NCBI GenBank assembly: GCA_029851415.1
Contig: CM056741.1
Span: forward strand, 147,610,522-147,674,521
Length of the DNA stretch: 64,000 nucleotides
Direction: 5' to 3'
Source: Eretmocerus hayati
Lineage: Eukaryota > Arthropoda > Insecta > Hymenoptera > Aphelinidae
Below are positions 1-13,639 of this stretch, piece after piece. Under the pieces are notes generated by a model, which saw nothing but the letters and a program-made list of their open reading frames with translations, was not told the DNA's origin and did no database searches. The first letter of the stretch is position 1. Each line of letters begins with the position of its first letter. The translations under genes and the position numbers were made by a program.

Positions 1-191
1 TGAATGTACAAGAATTTCATTTCAGTTATAATTTCCTATGGTGAAAGTATTTTCAAATTTACGCAACCTTAGAATAATTTTGATCAGGAGAATTCTTGAA
101 GATTTCAATACAAAATGAAACCGTACCTCCTCATAACTTTCTGATCCGGGGATCAGTTGCGGGCCAATGAACGTGTCATGGAGCTAGACTG

Positions 192-405
192 AGCTCCATG
201 CCTACGAACTGCAGCTACTTCAAGATGCAATGGAATGTGGTGCAACTATAGCCGCACGTGCCAGAATCTATAGCTGTGCGTCATGGAGTACGTCTAGAAA
301 TATAAGCTCCAGCTATTGCAGTAATTATTGTAATGTAGTGCAACTGAGGGTCACCAACCGCGCGTGCAAGAATTGATAGCCATGACTCAGAGATGCCAGC
401 TACGG
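192..405. repeat. Two diverged copies of a roughly 113-bp direct repeat
   Basis: AGCTCC at 192 and 305 opens two similar blocks sharing GTAGTGCAACT/GTGGTGCAACT and CGTGC.AGAAT.(G/T)ATAGC. Confidence 0.45.
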
Positions 406-1095
406 AAGCCGAGGTGGCTCACCGCTCGCACTCACAGCGATACAACTGAATCGCGCGGCGCGCGGTCGGATCGCGCGTCACCCGATATTTAATCAAAAAT
501 AACTCATTCACGGATTTACACGGGAAAATTATCCACAAGAGTGCCGCATCATCGGTTCATAGGAGGTGGGTTCGCTGATTTGACCCCACCGTCCATTTTT
601 CGTTCGTGAATTCAGTCCTGACCCAACGACGCAGAGCTATCTATATTCCCCCACGTGTATGAGAAGCCTATTTCAATTCCTACTGAGACTGTTCATATGA
701 ATTATTTAGTTTTCACAACTATGTAGGACGAGATTTGGGAAAAATTTTTCTCTAGAATTGTTCAACTCGCACTTCATAAAACAAAATCTAGGAGAACTGA
801 TTCAATCAGGAGATCATATTCGAGCGAGTGCTGAGTGTTTCGAGAAGAGAATCGTTTCATTTCATCGTTTCATCTCTGAGTAATCGCCATTTATAAATAT
901 TCTGAGCACAGAGTCAGGGTTTACATATGTGTGACACCATTCCGCAAAGGGTTAAAATATATAGAAAATTGTTGGATGGTCTCGGACAACTATTGTATGT
1001 CGGAATTCTTCTTCCTCTTCCTGAGTCAGTGATAATGTCGATGATAGTAACACTCGGCTTTTTTCCAATTCTAAATTTATGAAAGACTGCACTCT
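406..1095. other. No gene seen
   Basis: A GC-rich patch around 420-480 (GCGCGGCGCGCGGTCGGATC) is the only notable item. The rest is AT-rich with no coding signal. Confidence 0.5.
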
Positions 1096-1790
1096 AGATC
1101 CCTTAGAGGTAACTTTACCTCTAAGTAGAGTGAAAATTACCTCTAAGGGTAGAGTAATGATAAACTTCCTTAAGTCGAGGTGAAATTACCTCTAGTTAGA
1201 GAGAAAACTTGTGGACTCTACGATAATCTCGAGCTTAGCGGCAATCATACCTCTAAGCTAGAGAGAATTGTCGATCGGCCACCATAAAAACCATAACCCC
1301 CGCGATTGGAATCTTGAATAGAGCTCATATTTTTGATTCATGAATTATCATCAGATGAAATCCAAGTCGTTCCAAACCCGGCATGATTCCACATACAAGG
1401 CTAACTAAAGTTGAACTCAACCTCAAATTTGCATGTGGTGCGCGAATGGAAACAATTCTTATATTGACGACTTATTAGCTCTCTTTATGATTACTCGAGC
1501 TTGTTGTATACTTATACTTTTTATACAGATCGCGGGTTAGTATGAAGATCTTCCACTGGTGAGATTCGCAGATAATTGCCGTGTATTCTCAGTCATTGCC
1601 CGATATTAATCTCAAACCATCCATTTCACAATTCATTGATTTACAAAAGATGGCATGAATTGGTACATAACCTCTTCAGATCCGCAGTCCGCAGACTCAT
1701 CTTTAGTTTGAAGGGACTCTTGCATTTTACCTCCAAGCTTCGAGGTAATCAGAGCTTAGAGGTAAAATTCTCTCTAAGTGGGGTTAAATT
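1096..1790. repeat. Clusters of a TTACCTCTAAG palindromic motif
   Basis: At 1096-1275 and 1722-1790 the motif TTACCTCTAAG and its complement CTTAGAGGTAA recur at least seven times with short spacers. The two clusters could be the ends of one decayed TIR element, because the left cluster opens with CTTAGAGGTAACTTTACCTC and the right one contains GCTTAGAGGTAAAATTC. Confidence 0.45.
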
Positions 1791-2274
1791 CACCTGGAAA
1801 ACGGTTTATTGATATGATGGTCCAAGTTAACTCAGAGAAGTCAATTATACAATGACTCTCCCAGTCAAAGTTCCTCGTAAGCTACTATATACAATCCATC
1901 ACTCCCAATACATGATATTCGAGTGAAATATTTGTCAGTCAATCATATCATCAGATCCTCGAGATTGTGTATCAGAATCAGAATCCAAAATATGCATGTT
2001 GACAGTCTTAAAAAATTGAGTCTTAGAGTTAGACAAGAGATCACCATTCACAATACAATAACTCCACGAGTCCATCATATCACAATGCAAACATTTCAGG
2101 AAGAAATTTCGCAGAAATCATGAATGAAATCTTTCAGAAACTTCACGAGGACATTAAAGGAGAATTTTTCTCCATATTCGAATGGAAAATGCCAATGAAA
2201 TGGATAATACAATCTGCCTGCAGCGTCCGGTGGTACCAGATTTTTGCGATCTATATGTTTATACGTATATACAC

Positions 2275-2540
2275 AGACCTTATTTAAACCTTATTTAGAC
2301 CTTACTCCACTAGATTTTCGCCCTCTCAATGTATTCACGCATACATACGAATATACAGACCTTATTTAAACCTCATAAGACCTTACTTCACTCGATTTCT
2401 GCTCTCTCGATGTATTCACACATACATACAAATATACAGGCCTTACTTAAACCTCATTTAGACCTTACTTCGCTAGGTTTTTGCCCTCTCAATGTATTCA
2501 CGCATACATACAAACCTTATTAAAACCTTATTCAGACCTT
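2275..2540. repeat. Three copies of an 82-bp tandem repeat
   Basis: Copies begin at 2275, 2357 and 2438 (AGACCTTATTTAAACC). Each contains CTCTC.ATGTATTCACGCATACATAC. The last copy decays after 2515. Confidence 0.85.
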
Positions 2541-3049
2541 ATTAGTCTAATTTCCAATCTGAAAACATTTTCGACGTTCAATTTTCATATATGACTATTT
2601 TATTCTTGATTCATTTTTTATTTCCAAGATTTTTTATCTATTATCTATTATAATTCATAATATGGTGATCGTGTAAGTGTGGTTTTTGTCTAGTTCGTCA
2701 CATCCGTTACAATGATTAATGATTTATGGGAATCGTCTGTCTGTCTATCCGTTCGTCATCCTCGTTCGCCTCATTAGCTATAAATGAATGACTCTCAATC
2801 CTTAAAGTCGCCACCATGCGTGCGCAGATTGAGAGTCAAGCCCCATAGTTTCGGCTCACGAGGATCTGTCGGTTGTCTGAATCTACAAGATCAATTCTCC
2901 CAATATATATTTACAACAAAGATCAATTGGTCGCAGATGTAAGGAACGTATAAGGGAGAATGTTTTTCATACATTCGTTGCATCTCTCGAATCAATTGAC
3001 CTTTGAAGTGAATATATATTCTTTGAATTGACCCTTCAAAATGGATGAT

Positions 3050-4460
3050 TGATGAGGTATTGATGAATGAATGATTATGAATTGTTTAATGAGAATGAAA
3101 ATGATGGTTGATGAATGTGCGTATTGGAGAAGATGAATGAATGGTGATGATGAAAATAGATGAATGAATGAAGGAAGTGATGTGATCTGATATGAAATGA
3201 TGATGAATGAGTTGGAATGTATGATGAGTGAATATGTGTTGAAGATGATAACAAGTAAGAATGATAGAAATGGAGTGAATGGATGTTGGTAAGTTGTGAG
3301 TTGATGAGGTGATGAAGATGATGAATGGATGATGATAATGAAAAATATATGGAATAAGAGAGAATGAATGCCTCACCCTCCTACTCAGAGAAATCTTATG
3401 TGCATGCAGAAATTGTTCTCTAAGTAGGCGATCATTGGCATTGTATGATTATGAATTGTTCAATGAGAATGAACATGATGGTGAGTGAATGTGCGTATTG
3501 GAGATGATAAATGAATGGTGATGGTGGAAATGCAGTGAATGAGTGAAGGAAGTGCCGTGATCTGATATGAAATGATGCTGAATGAGTTGGAATGTATGAT
3601 GAGTGAATATGTGTTGAAGATGATGACGAGCAAGAATGATAGAATTGGAGTGAATGGATGTTGGTAAGTTGTGAGTTGATAATGAATGAATGATGATAAT
3701 GAAAAATATATGAAATAAGAGAGAACGAATGCCTCACCCTCCTACTCAGAGAAATCTTATGTGCATGCAGAAATTGTTCTGTAAGTAGGCGATCATTGGC
3801 ATGGTATGGTTATGAATTGTTCAATGAGAATGAACATGATGGTGAGTGAATGTGCGTATTGGAGATGATAAATGAATGGTGATGGTGGAAATGGAGTGAA
3901 TGAGTGAAGGAAGTGATGTGAGCTGATATAAAATGATAATGAATGAGTTGGAATGTATGATGAGTGAATATGCGTTGAAGATGATAACGAGCAAGAATGA
4001 TAGAAATGAAGTGAATGGATGTTGGTGAGTCGTGAGTTGATGAGGTGATAAAGATAATGAATGAATGATGATAATGAAAAATAAATGCAATAAGAGAGAA
4101 TGAATGCCTCAACCTCCTACTTAGAGAAGTCTTATGTGTATGCAGAAATTGTTCTCTAAGTAGGCGATCATTGGCGTTGTGTGATTATGAATTGTTCAAT
4201 GAGAATGAAAATGATGGTATATGAATGTGCGTATAAGATGAACGATGAATGGTGATGATGGAAATGGAGTGAATGAAAGAAAGAAGTGATGTGAGCTGAT
4301 GAAATGATGGCGATAAATGACTTGGAGTATATGATGAGTGAATTCGTGTGTTGAAGGCGATGACAAGCGAAAACGATGGAAATAAAGTGGATGAATGTTG
4401 GTAGGATGTGAGCTGATGGCATGATGAAGATGATGAAATAATGAATCACTTTCAAGCCAG
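3050..4460. repeat. Tandem array, about 375-bp unit, nearly four copies
   Basis: Units start near 3071, 3447, 3808 and 4184 (ATTATGAATTGTT.AATGAG), so the period is 376, 361 and 376 bp. Each complete unit ends with AAGTAGGCGATCATTGGC (3422-3439, 3783-3800, 4158-4175). The interior is rich in ATGAATG/GATGA motifs, which gives His/Ser/Phe-rich open frames on the minus strand that are repeat artefacts. Confidence 0.85.
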
Positions 4461-4514
4461 ATCAAGTGTAATTGGTTAAAATTGGTAAAAGAAAACTTTT
4501 AAAAAACGCTTTTA

Positions 4515-5150
4515 TTCACTTGACAACGAACAAAACCTGACTATGCAAGATATAACTTGGCACATCAAATAGTTAACTATGTTCGAAAGTATGATGACAC
4601 TTAACTATATGATATATTTTAATGGTGAAAATGAAAAATGGTTGACACAACTTGCGATTTCGGTGTTCGCTTGCTAAAAATTGACTTCCACTTCTTATCA
4701 CAAGAACTAAAGGCGTGGGGCATCTTTATCCCAAGCAGTTGAGATTATAAAATTGTTGTAATAAGGTTGTTAAGAAACTTGGTAATATATTCTGGTCCAG
4801 GCACACAAGTTATCAAGCATCTTCATTTTCTCAACAAATATGATACCTCATGTGTATACCTCGAAAATAGTGAGCTATATATGAAGGTTTCAACGAACAA
4901 ATGAAATGAAACACTTGGTCTCGTAATGGTTTGTTTGGATATTTTTGCGCCCCACGCTCTCACTTCTCGTGACAAGGTGTAGAAGCTATTTTTTAGCAAT
5001 CGAACACCGAAATCAAAAGTTGTGTCAACCATTTTTCATTTTCACCATTAAAATGTATCATATAGTTAACTGTCATCATACTTTAGAAACATAGTTAACT
5101 ATTTGTTGTGCTCAGTTATATCTTGCATAGTTAGTTGTTCGTTCATTTAA
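4515..5150. repeat. Inverted repeat, arms about 200 bp
   Basis: 4520-4730 pairs with 4945-5145. The shared blocks include ATGAAAAATGGTTGACACAA, TCGGTGTTCGCTTGCTAAAA-like sequence and ATAGTTAACTATG. The spacer 4731-4944 is not paired. It is a likely old MITE or foldback with no target duplication seen. Confidence 0.7.
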
Positions 5151-6235
5151 TCATTTTTTTGTCAAAATCAACCCCCAGGCCTAATTATTACGAGCTACGA
5201 GTAATCAGAAATACGTGATTTTATCCGATCCGGGGCAACAAATCAAAACTGGCCTGAATACAAAAAGTTGGACAAAAGGCGTTTGCTCGTATATGCGCCA
5301 GACATTCAAATAGTTCGAATTATTCTGAAATTCAGATTTCCGCGCGATACTTACTGTCCGTGCACTCCGATTTAGTCGTCAGACGTACTGATTTTGAATG
5401 ATTGAAAGCAAGTACTCTCCGAACTTGTAAGAAAAAACCGAATTGCAACTTTGTTTCTCGGGTCATGAACCACCAAAAAAAAACAAAAATTGGGTTGATG
5501 CATGCGTGCTCCATGTTCTCATATGGGCAATGAAGTACACGGCCGCGCTCGCGTGTCTGCATAGGATTCAAATACTCGCGCTCTTCGATCATTGACGTTT
5601 GACGTATTTATTTCTCAACGCATACCGCGTATCCGCGTAAACATACTTCCTATCGACAAAATACGATCTTCCCAAAGCAGATGGCGCTAGCACCTTCTCA
5701 ATGTGTGAGAGAGACACCAAAATTATGCCATCTCTCTCCCTCTCACGTTACAATTCGTGGAAATGTTTACGATCGCACATTGCTAACCATGTCATCTACG
5801 ATAAAGCCAGAATATTAGGCAACTTACACGCTGAGAAAGAAAATACACCGGGACACAAGCACAAAGTATTAAACCAAACACTTACGTTTACTTTACACAC
5901 TCGTTTCAGCAATATTGTTTGGCCCTAACGCGTACGAGCAAACGACGTATATCTTGTGGGAGGAGCTAATAAAAAATTGTGCATCATGATTGGACAGAAA
6001 TGACGAAATTGTATAGTGTCCCTATTTTAAAAAATTCACTAGTCGGGCAGCTGCCGAACTAGCAACTCGGTGAAATGCAATAAAAGCGTTTAAAAAGATC
6101 AGGATAATTGATAAGTTTCAAATCAGGTGAAGTTAGCATATGGCCACTTGAGTTGATAAGCATGTCTGATGGATTCCATGCAAGGTCCTAAATCAATTAG
6201 TAGTCTAGCAAGGTGAGTGGAATTCTTTAGTGCAT

Positions 6236-6240
<5 letters not shown>
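5151..6240. other. No gene seen
   Basis: The short complementary blocks GTTTGCTCGTA (near 5281) and TACGAGCAAAC (near 5933) could be ends of an old element. Open frames here are short and have no family resemblance. Confidence 0.4.

Positions 6241-6288
<48 letters not shown>
6241..6288. repeat. (TA)24 microsatellite
   Basis: 48 bp of uninterrupted TA dinucleotides followed by CACAATG. Confidence 0.97.
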
Positions 6289-6292
<4 letters not shown>

Positions 6293-6424
6293 ATGATTTT
6301 AGATATTGTTCAGGTTTTCGATTGGGGAGTTAGAAAACCCGATATTTTTCAGCTTTGAATGATTCTGAGTATTTTTCAGCTTTGAATAATTGAGTTGAAA
6401 TGGAATAAAATGATAAAAATGGTT

Positions 6425-8400
6425 ATGAAGATAAAAACTTGCCTGACTCCCCTATTTGGCGATCATTGGCATATGAGTTGATATTGGTATATGATGATTG
6501 GTAATGATAGAAGAGAATGCTGAATGAGTGAATGAAATAGAATGACCGAAAGATGATTTTGTTCGGAGGATGTGGAGTGAATGATTTGAAATGGTACTGT
6601 ATGGGTGAATCGGAAGAAAATTGATCAAACGAAATGATTTTGATTATGGGATGTGGAGCGAATGGTATGGGACAATGATGGATGAGTAAATCATTTGAGA
6701 TAATGGTGGATGTCTAGTGAACGATGTCAGATGGTGCTGAATGAGTGAATGAAATGAAATTCAATGGGAAACTTGAATTGGTTATGGGGTGTGGAGTGAA
6801 TGATAATGGTAGATGAGTAAATGATATGGACAGGAATAAGAAAATGAAATGAGTCGAATGATAAGAATGGTGGTGATGGAGAAGAAAAAGTGCCTCACTC
6901 TCATATCTGGTTATGGATCAGGCCGCAACATCTGCAGCTGGAGGTGGCTTATTCGCGTACAAGAATTCATTGCCAAGTAGGCGATCATTGGCGGAAGTGC
7001 AAGTGTATTTCGGAGATGAATGAATGATTAATTCCTGTGAGATATGATGGAAGATAATGATGGTGGAGTGGATGTAATGGAATGATGGAAAAATTATTCT
7101 GTTTGTGAGATGTGGAGTTAATGATATGAAATGGTGCTGGATGAGTGAATAGGAGAGATTTGAAGGTAAGAAATGATTTTGACTATGGTAAGTGGAGTGA
7201 ATGATATGAGATCATGGTAGATGGATGAATGACATGGAAAGAAATGAGAGAATAAAATGAGGAACGAAATGAGTCAGATGATAAGAATGGCGATGAAGAA
7301 GAAAATTCACTTCCCTCCTATCTAATGATGAGTCCGGATGCAACATCTGCACCCGGAAGCGGCTTACCTTCGTACAAGGATTCATCGCCAAGTAGGCAAT
7401 CATAGGGATATGTGCAGGTGTATTTCAAAAATAAATGGATCATTCATTCCTGTGAGATATGAAGCGAATAATGGAAGATTGTGTTAGATGAGCGCATGTA
7501 ATGAAATGATCAACAAATAATTATGTTTGTAATATGTGGGATGAATGATCTTGAATGGTTTTGGGTGAGAGAATGGAATGAAATTTAATGGAAAAAAGTC
7601 ATTTTGGGCATGGGATGTGGAGTGAATGATATGAGATAATAGTGGATGTGGAATGAATGATATGAGATAATAGTGGATGTGTAGTGAACGATTTGGAATA
7701 GTGCTGGGTGGGTGGATGGAATGGAATTCAATGAGAAATATAGATTGATTTTCGGATGTGGGGATAATCGTGAATGAGTGAATGGTATGTGAAGAAATGA
7801 GAAAATGAAATGAACAATACAATGAAGAAGAATGAATCAAATGATAAAGACGCCGATAGAGAAGAGAATTTGCCTCACCCTCTCACTTGGTCATGAATCC
7901 GGGCGCAAAATTTGCATCCGGAGGCGCCTTACCTGAGTATGAAGATTCATCGCCATGTAGGCGATCATTGGCGTGTGAAGAGTGGATTCTGATAATGAAT
8001 GATTTGGGAAGTGAATGATTTGGAATAATACTCGATGAGTAAATGATATGGAATGAAAAAATGAGGAGATGAAATGAATGGTGGAATGAAATAAAATGAG
8101 AAAATGGAGCGAGATGGTCAATGAATTGAAACGTGTGCGGAGAGCGAATTCCGAAGATAAGTGGACGATTTTTTGTCTGGGATGTGACGTGAATAATTTA
8201 AAATGACGCTGGATGAGTGAATAGAATGAAATTCAATGGAAAGAAATGATTTTCATGATCGGACATGGAGCGAATGATGTGAGATAATGCTGTATGAGTG
8301 AATGAAATAAAATGGAAGAAGATGATTACGATGATGAGATGTGGAGTGAATGATTTAAAACGTTGCCGGATGAGTGAAAGAAATTTGATGGTTAGAATGA
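6425..8400. repeat. Related array with 415-565 bp units and the same boundary box
   Basis: The boundary box (AAG)TAGGCGATCATTGGC recurs at 6458-6470 (partial), 6975-6992, 7390-7407 (diverged) and 7955-7972. From the second box onward it is preceded by a GCAACATCTGCA..CGGAGGCG-type block. Unit interiors are dense in GAATGAAATG/GGATGTGGAGTGAATGAT. The units are more diverged than in the 3-4.5 kb array. Confidence 0.75.
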
Positions 8401-9179
8401 TCTTGTTCAACGGAACTCTTCCGGAGCTGTTCTAAGAACTTGTATAGAAGCTTATTCAGAGTCCTCTTGGACACCTTAAAGAATTGTGTCATTGCCTGGG
8501 TACGCCATAGAAATTTCATCTTGGTTCGATGTCGCATTTCTTCGGCATCATGAATTGATCAGAGATGAAAATTTCCTCAACATCGTGGCGGATAAACAAA
8601 GATTATCTGTTCAGAATATATCTGACACTCTTTCACTTAGTTTCAGCCTACATTGCTGATAGTATGGTTCTGAATCGATATATGTATTTTAACACTCCTT
8701 CATATTAAGAAAATGATATCTTAAGAATGAAAGATTCTCATGGTTTCTATAAAAAATCCTACGAGCAGTTCCGTTCCATCAATAAAATTTACAAGAGCAT
8801 ATCTGGCTCCCAGGAAGGTTACCGACGTGAATTAATTACATCAGGCCTTCCGACTTGTTCTCGTCAATCAAATCCTATCCTCAATCCGCAGAACGAATGT
8901 TCTTCTTAGTCACTATAGGTGTTGTTAGAATCTTAGGAACCTTATTTTTCAAACCACGATAATTTTCGAGATCTGATCATGCATAAGTGATTCAAAATTA
9001 ATACGCGTGTACAGAATTTGTTCAAATGAAGATACAAACTGATTCAATTCAAATATAAGATGAAAGAACCGAGTCCTACAATTAACTCATTTCAAAGAAT
9101 AGAATCATTCTCATGTATTGGTGATTATTGGAGGAAACATGGACATTCTTACATCTCCAATGAGTTTCTGTTCATTGTG
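8401..9179. other. No gene seen
   Basis: Unique-looking AT-rich sequence between the tandem array and a diverged repeat. No recognisable protein or RNA. Confidence 0.4.
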
Positions 9180-9650
9180 GCCAAGCGAGCACGCGAGCGA
9201 GGCAGTTCTGCTAGTCTCTAAGAAACCTCACAGAAACATGCCAGAAAACAAATTCGTGATATTGCATTGTCATATTGCATAGATATCTTTCTGAAAGCTC
9301 CCGGAAACTTTTCATGGAATTATACCGAACGTTTCCCAGAAACTATCATAATGAGATTTGAGAAAGATTACTGAAATTTTTCAGTGCAATATACCATTGA
9401 TGTGGCTTTGAAATATCTCTGAATCAAATACTAACTCTATCGCAGCAATCTGGACCGAAAGATTTCTGGTAAACCACTAGAAGCTTTCTGAAAGAGTTCT
9501 GAAAGGTTCCTGATAGCTTCCAGATATATTATTTTCAACTGTTTCTCCAGTATTTCGCCACCAATCTGTCAGCAATCTTAATTCGGAGACACTCTCGGAG
9601 TATTTCTGAAAGGATGCTAGGAAATTTCAGAGTGTTGTCACAAACATGTG
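9180..9650. repeat. Old fragment related to the 35107-35951 element
   Basis: It contains the same vocabulary as the later element: TTTCAGTGCAATATACC, GAAAGATTTCTGG, AATCTGTCAGCAATCTTAAT. It is diverged and without recognisable TIRs. Confidence 0.45.
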
Positions 9651-11044
9651 ACCCTCAAATAATCCATCAGTGTATCACTGATATCATCTTTACATATCAT
9701 CTCTTTCGAATTGACTGCAGTATGAAATTTCAATGTTACATTGTTGGACTACAAGAGCATTTCAGGGGTTCATAGCATATGAGGAAATATACAGAACCTT
9801 TGACTTTTAGTGTACTATATAGTATTTCAATGAGATCGTGATTTTCAGGCCCAGAAAAATGCTCTTCAGATGGTTAGGTTCCAGGATGGTACTCTATCGA
9901 TTTTCTATGACACGTGTGTAGTGCTCTTGATACAAATTGAAAAATCGTCGAATTTCGTACTATTTCAGTGTAACTGGCGCGTCTTCCGAAACTCTTCGGC
10001 CTCTAGGGAAAACAACACTGTCCAAAAAATCTGAAAAAATTCCATCTGACTCTTCAAACTTAATATAATCATAAGAGATTTGTTATAATAGCGATTCAGG
10101 TCCGTGGTCAACACAGGGCTGCCATAAAAAGTGTAACTCACATTTTTCAAAATACTCACTTCCTCGACTTTTTCATATGTAAAAAAAATACCATTCGAGC
10201 TAGGATGAATCGGGTGGTGGGAAGAGTAAAAACAGACAATCGGAATGCTTCTTCATTTGACATTGACACATTCTTTTGGCCGAAGATCTGTGACGTTGAA
10301 CTTGTAAAATTTGTTGCGTCCACCGCTTTAATAAAGGACATAAACCTTTGTTGATCGAATAATGAGGATATGTCGCTCCCAAATCCTATTGCCATTTTAC
10401 TTCGATGTATGATGAACTACCATACACTTCAATGAGGTGACTATAACGATTGTTATTTGAGGGAGGAGCTTGGGAAACTTGTTCAGCCCCTGAAAGTTGA
10501 TTTTCCGGTCGAAAAAGATGCACGTAACAGGTCTAAATTATAGCTGTCGACTTTGAATGTAGTTCTTACATCATTTTCACACTACAAGCTTATCATAATT
10601 TGAGCGGGAAAGCTTTGGAAAAGCAAAAATTTCATATACCTCCGACAACTCCGCAGACGCAAGAAAAGTGAACCCCGATGAGTAGAACGTTAAGAGGCCC
10701 AATTCTGGGAATGGAATTTGATTAAAGGGGTGCAACAATATCCTTATCAACCATCATACCGCACTATTCATTCCTCCTCATTGTTCTCAGAGGATTAATA
10801 TCCTCCAAAAATGGTGGGCATCAGCGCCGGATCAAACATAGGGGGGCTTGTAGGCACAGTGTGGTGGGGGCCCTTGTAAGGGGAGAGATTTTTCCTTGAT
10901 CAAGAAGTATAACCAAATATTCATGGATAGATTAAAGATGTCAGTGTCACCTCATACTATCCTCTTTCGTTAATTAATTATTCAATTTAATTTATGCATT
11001 ACTTTAATTACTCATTCAAAAAAGTATATGGGCTCACTAGCCAC
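9651..11044. other. No recognised gene; two small minus-strand frames
   Basis: Minus-strand frames at 10395-10156 (79 aa) and 10159-9965 (64 aa) abut each other with one stop between. They have mixed, non-repetitive composition, unlike the repeat-derived frames nearby. I recognise no motif, so a decayed gene fragment is possible but unproven. Confidence 0.25.
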
Positions 11045-11230
11045 TCACAAAATAGTAGCTCTCGCACCAAGTTTATGAGGTTGTAGCTCGCTTCTGAGCG
11101 ATTGGCTTCCGGCCTGAGCCGCAGGCGAAGGTCAAAATAATCGCTCGGAAAAGGGGAACCTAGTGAACGAGTTGCGAATATTGTTTTTCACGATTTTGTA
11201 AGCACCCAAACATCGCAAAATTGCAAAATA
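11045..11230. repeat. Dispersed repeat also found at 42780-42935
   Basis: Shared blocks in the same order are ATGAGGTTGTAGCTCG, GGGGAACCT and GCACCCAAACATCG.AAAATTG. Confidence 0.55.
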
Positions 11231-11610
11231 GTTCTCAAAATTCCAAAAACCCGCCAACAAACCCCTCAAAGGGCCAAAAAACTAAAGAAAAGCCGTTTTT
11301 TGAACAACTTGGGGTGGGCAAAAATTTGTTTTGAAAATTGCAACAACTTTGTTCCCCATCAAAATCGACGTCAAATGCTTCACCTCCGAGTTGAATCTCT
11401 AACAATACTGCGATTTTCGGTCGATTTTCGTGTTTTTATGGATCCCCTTACCAAATAAGCTCTAGACGATACTCGCGGGAAATGGAATCAGATTTCTCAT
11501 GAAAAATCTACAATTTTTGTTTTTGAAACAATCCGATACGCAATTCTAATAGTAACGCATAATTGTGCCAACTTCCGATTTTATTTCCCCACTGTGCGGC
11601 GGAAGAATAG

Positions 11611-11685
11611 GCGGTCGTGGTCCAGTGGTCAGGACACTTGGCTTCTGTGAAGAAGGCCCCGGGTAAGGATTGCTGCGGTTTCCAT
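11611..11685 (+). ncRNA. tRNA-Glu-like pseudogene or SINE head
   Basis: GTGGTCCAGTGGTCAGGACA followed by CTTGGCTTCTG and GAAGGCCCCGGGT parallels the D-arm, anticodon arm and T-arm start of tRNA-Glu (TGGTCTAGTGGCTAGGA; AGAAGGCCCGGGTTCGA). The B box is broken (GGGTAAGGATTG), so no functional tRNA is expected. Confidence 0.5.
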
Positions 11686-11689
11686 GCAA

Positions 11690-13639
11690 AATCGATCGCT
11701 TACATTTTCACAAGTGTATCAACTTTCCATAAATCCTCATGTCACACGTAGTGAATGGAATAAAACTATCTCATGAATCAGCTTTTCCAAGTGCATGGCT
11801 CATCACAACACCCAATTTTTTCGGTAAAAATAATTTATGTCTGCCCGAAAGCCCCGAGAGAACGAAACAAGAATGGAGTACTTCCGATTGGTTTTTACAT
11901 CGATAAAAAGGGTTACCACTTTTTGAGTCATTTTGGTGGGGGCCTGTAGGCCTAGGCCTTCAGGCCTATTCTGTAGATCCGGCGCTGGAGGGCAAAACTT
12001 TTTCCACATTCTAGACGTATCAAAACACTATAGAATTAGTTTCAAAGCGACAATGTGCCTTTGTTATAAAGGAGAAGAGGTAAAGAAGACTGGCGCCACC
12101 AAACAAGCGCGTATGTCTAGACATCCCCCTCTCCTTTGACCGATGAACGTGTGACGTATTGTGACGCTTCGTTGCAATCGAGAAGAAGGGGTAAACAAGA
12201 CAAGCGCTAACGAGTAGAAGCATAACAATTCACTGATTATTCATTAGAATTATTCTATCATAATTTACCAACGAAAAGTCAATAAGTGGTAGGAAAGAAC
12301 ATTTTTCGTTATCAAAACCAATTAAGACCATGACTTTCAAGTCGAAAAAGTGATCAAAGAACATGATTTGATAGCTTTTTCTTCATCTTATCGATGTTTT
12401 ATGGAAAATCAAAGTAAGTCCAAATCCAGGAGTAATTGCTGTTTTGATGAAGATATTCGTGTTTTATTCATTTCAACAAATGTTGTATAACAAGCCATCT
12501 CTGGTCTGAGACGTGGTTGTTTCAAAGAGGAAGATTCATTGAATACACAATATCTTATGTTATATTTTATTTCGATTCGCTACATATTTTTTTTGGAAAA
12601 TTACAATTCCATCACAACACTCATCTCAAAAACAAATCCCATTTGATTCACAAAAGCGTTTTCAAAAGCCAATACGCCTGTCTGAAGCAATTACAAGCCG
12701 AGCAACGCGAAGCAATATGCTAGTGGATAAGAACTGACCCTGCAACATCCCTCTCAAAACATGGAATAGAAATTCTACTCTGTATCGGTAGAATTGTGAC
12801 AGTTTTCAGTGAAGGAACATCCAATCTTGATGGGATACATTAACCATAAGCGAGCATCATCGATGCGGCACTATTATTCTGAACGATTTATTCCTCGACT
12901 TATCTTTGGTTCTTCCACATAAACTTTTTCTCGCTTCGCATACAGTTTCCTGACCACCTTTTTTCAAATCTCAAAGGACACTCATATGTGACGAATAATC
13001 GCCCGCGCGTTTTCCCATCTAGAAATATTCTTTCAGGGTTATCCCGGTGGCTGCAAATCGTAAAATATATCCCACTCCAAAAGTACTGTACCTTCACGTG
13101 GCTACAGCAGTAATATCACAAGATTCAATAAGCGATGCGGTTATTCCGAAAGAGTACCCAGCGTACCACAACCTAAACCTCGTTCAAATAGAAATATCGA
13201 CGTTTGTTCTCAAGCTATTCATTCAAATATTTCCCAGAAATGTTTCAAGTAAATCGTGCCTTTCAATGTTCACTGAACGCTTTGATTGTACAACGTTGAG
13301 GCTCAGTGTGCTATAAGAGCAACGATGAAAGTTTGTGAGGATGGAAAAAAATTGCCGAATCGAGAAAGAAAAAACTGCCGATTTTGGATTACCAAGGAAG
13401 ACTCAGCAGAAGTCGCGAGAATCTTGGCCAATTTTGCTGAGTCATTTCTTTCAGTGCACAGCGATTTATTTGGAAATTAAAAACAAATCTCTTCAAGCTC
13501 GTTGCAAAGTGAGCTCATGAGTCAAAGGGAAAATTGTAGACTATTCTCTATAAGCTCATGAGACCGAGCCTCGGCCACCTCAAAAACGATCGAGAGATCG
13601 ATAAGCAGAAGGCGAATAAGTCATCCGACTGTTTGTTTC
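11690..13639. other. No gene seen
   Basis: Contains GATCCGGCGCTG at 11978, the complement of CAGCGCCGGATC at 10828, and a pair of GGTAAA.AAGAC..GCGC blocks at about 12078 and 12190. Otherwise nothing is recognised. Confidence 0.35.

Noticed and set aside
3086..4465. Several 90-100 residue minus-strand open frames rich in His, Ser and Phe
   Set aside because: They follow the 375-bp tandem repeat exactly, have low-complexity composition set by ATGAATG-type motifs, and repeat with each unit.
7212..8410. Minus-strand frames rich in Ile, His and Ser
   Set aside because: Same cause as above: they lie in the second tandem array and match no family.
9965..10395. Two adjacent minus-strand frames as a chemoreceptor fragment
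   Set aside because: Composition is plausible for a membrane protein but no family motif or splice pattern could be identified, so no gene call was made.
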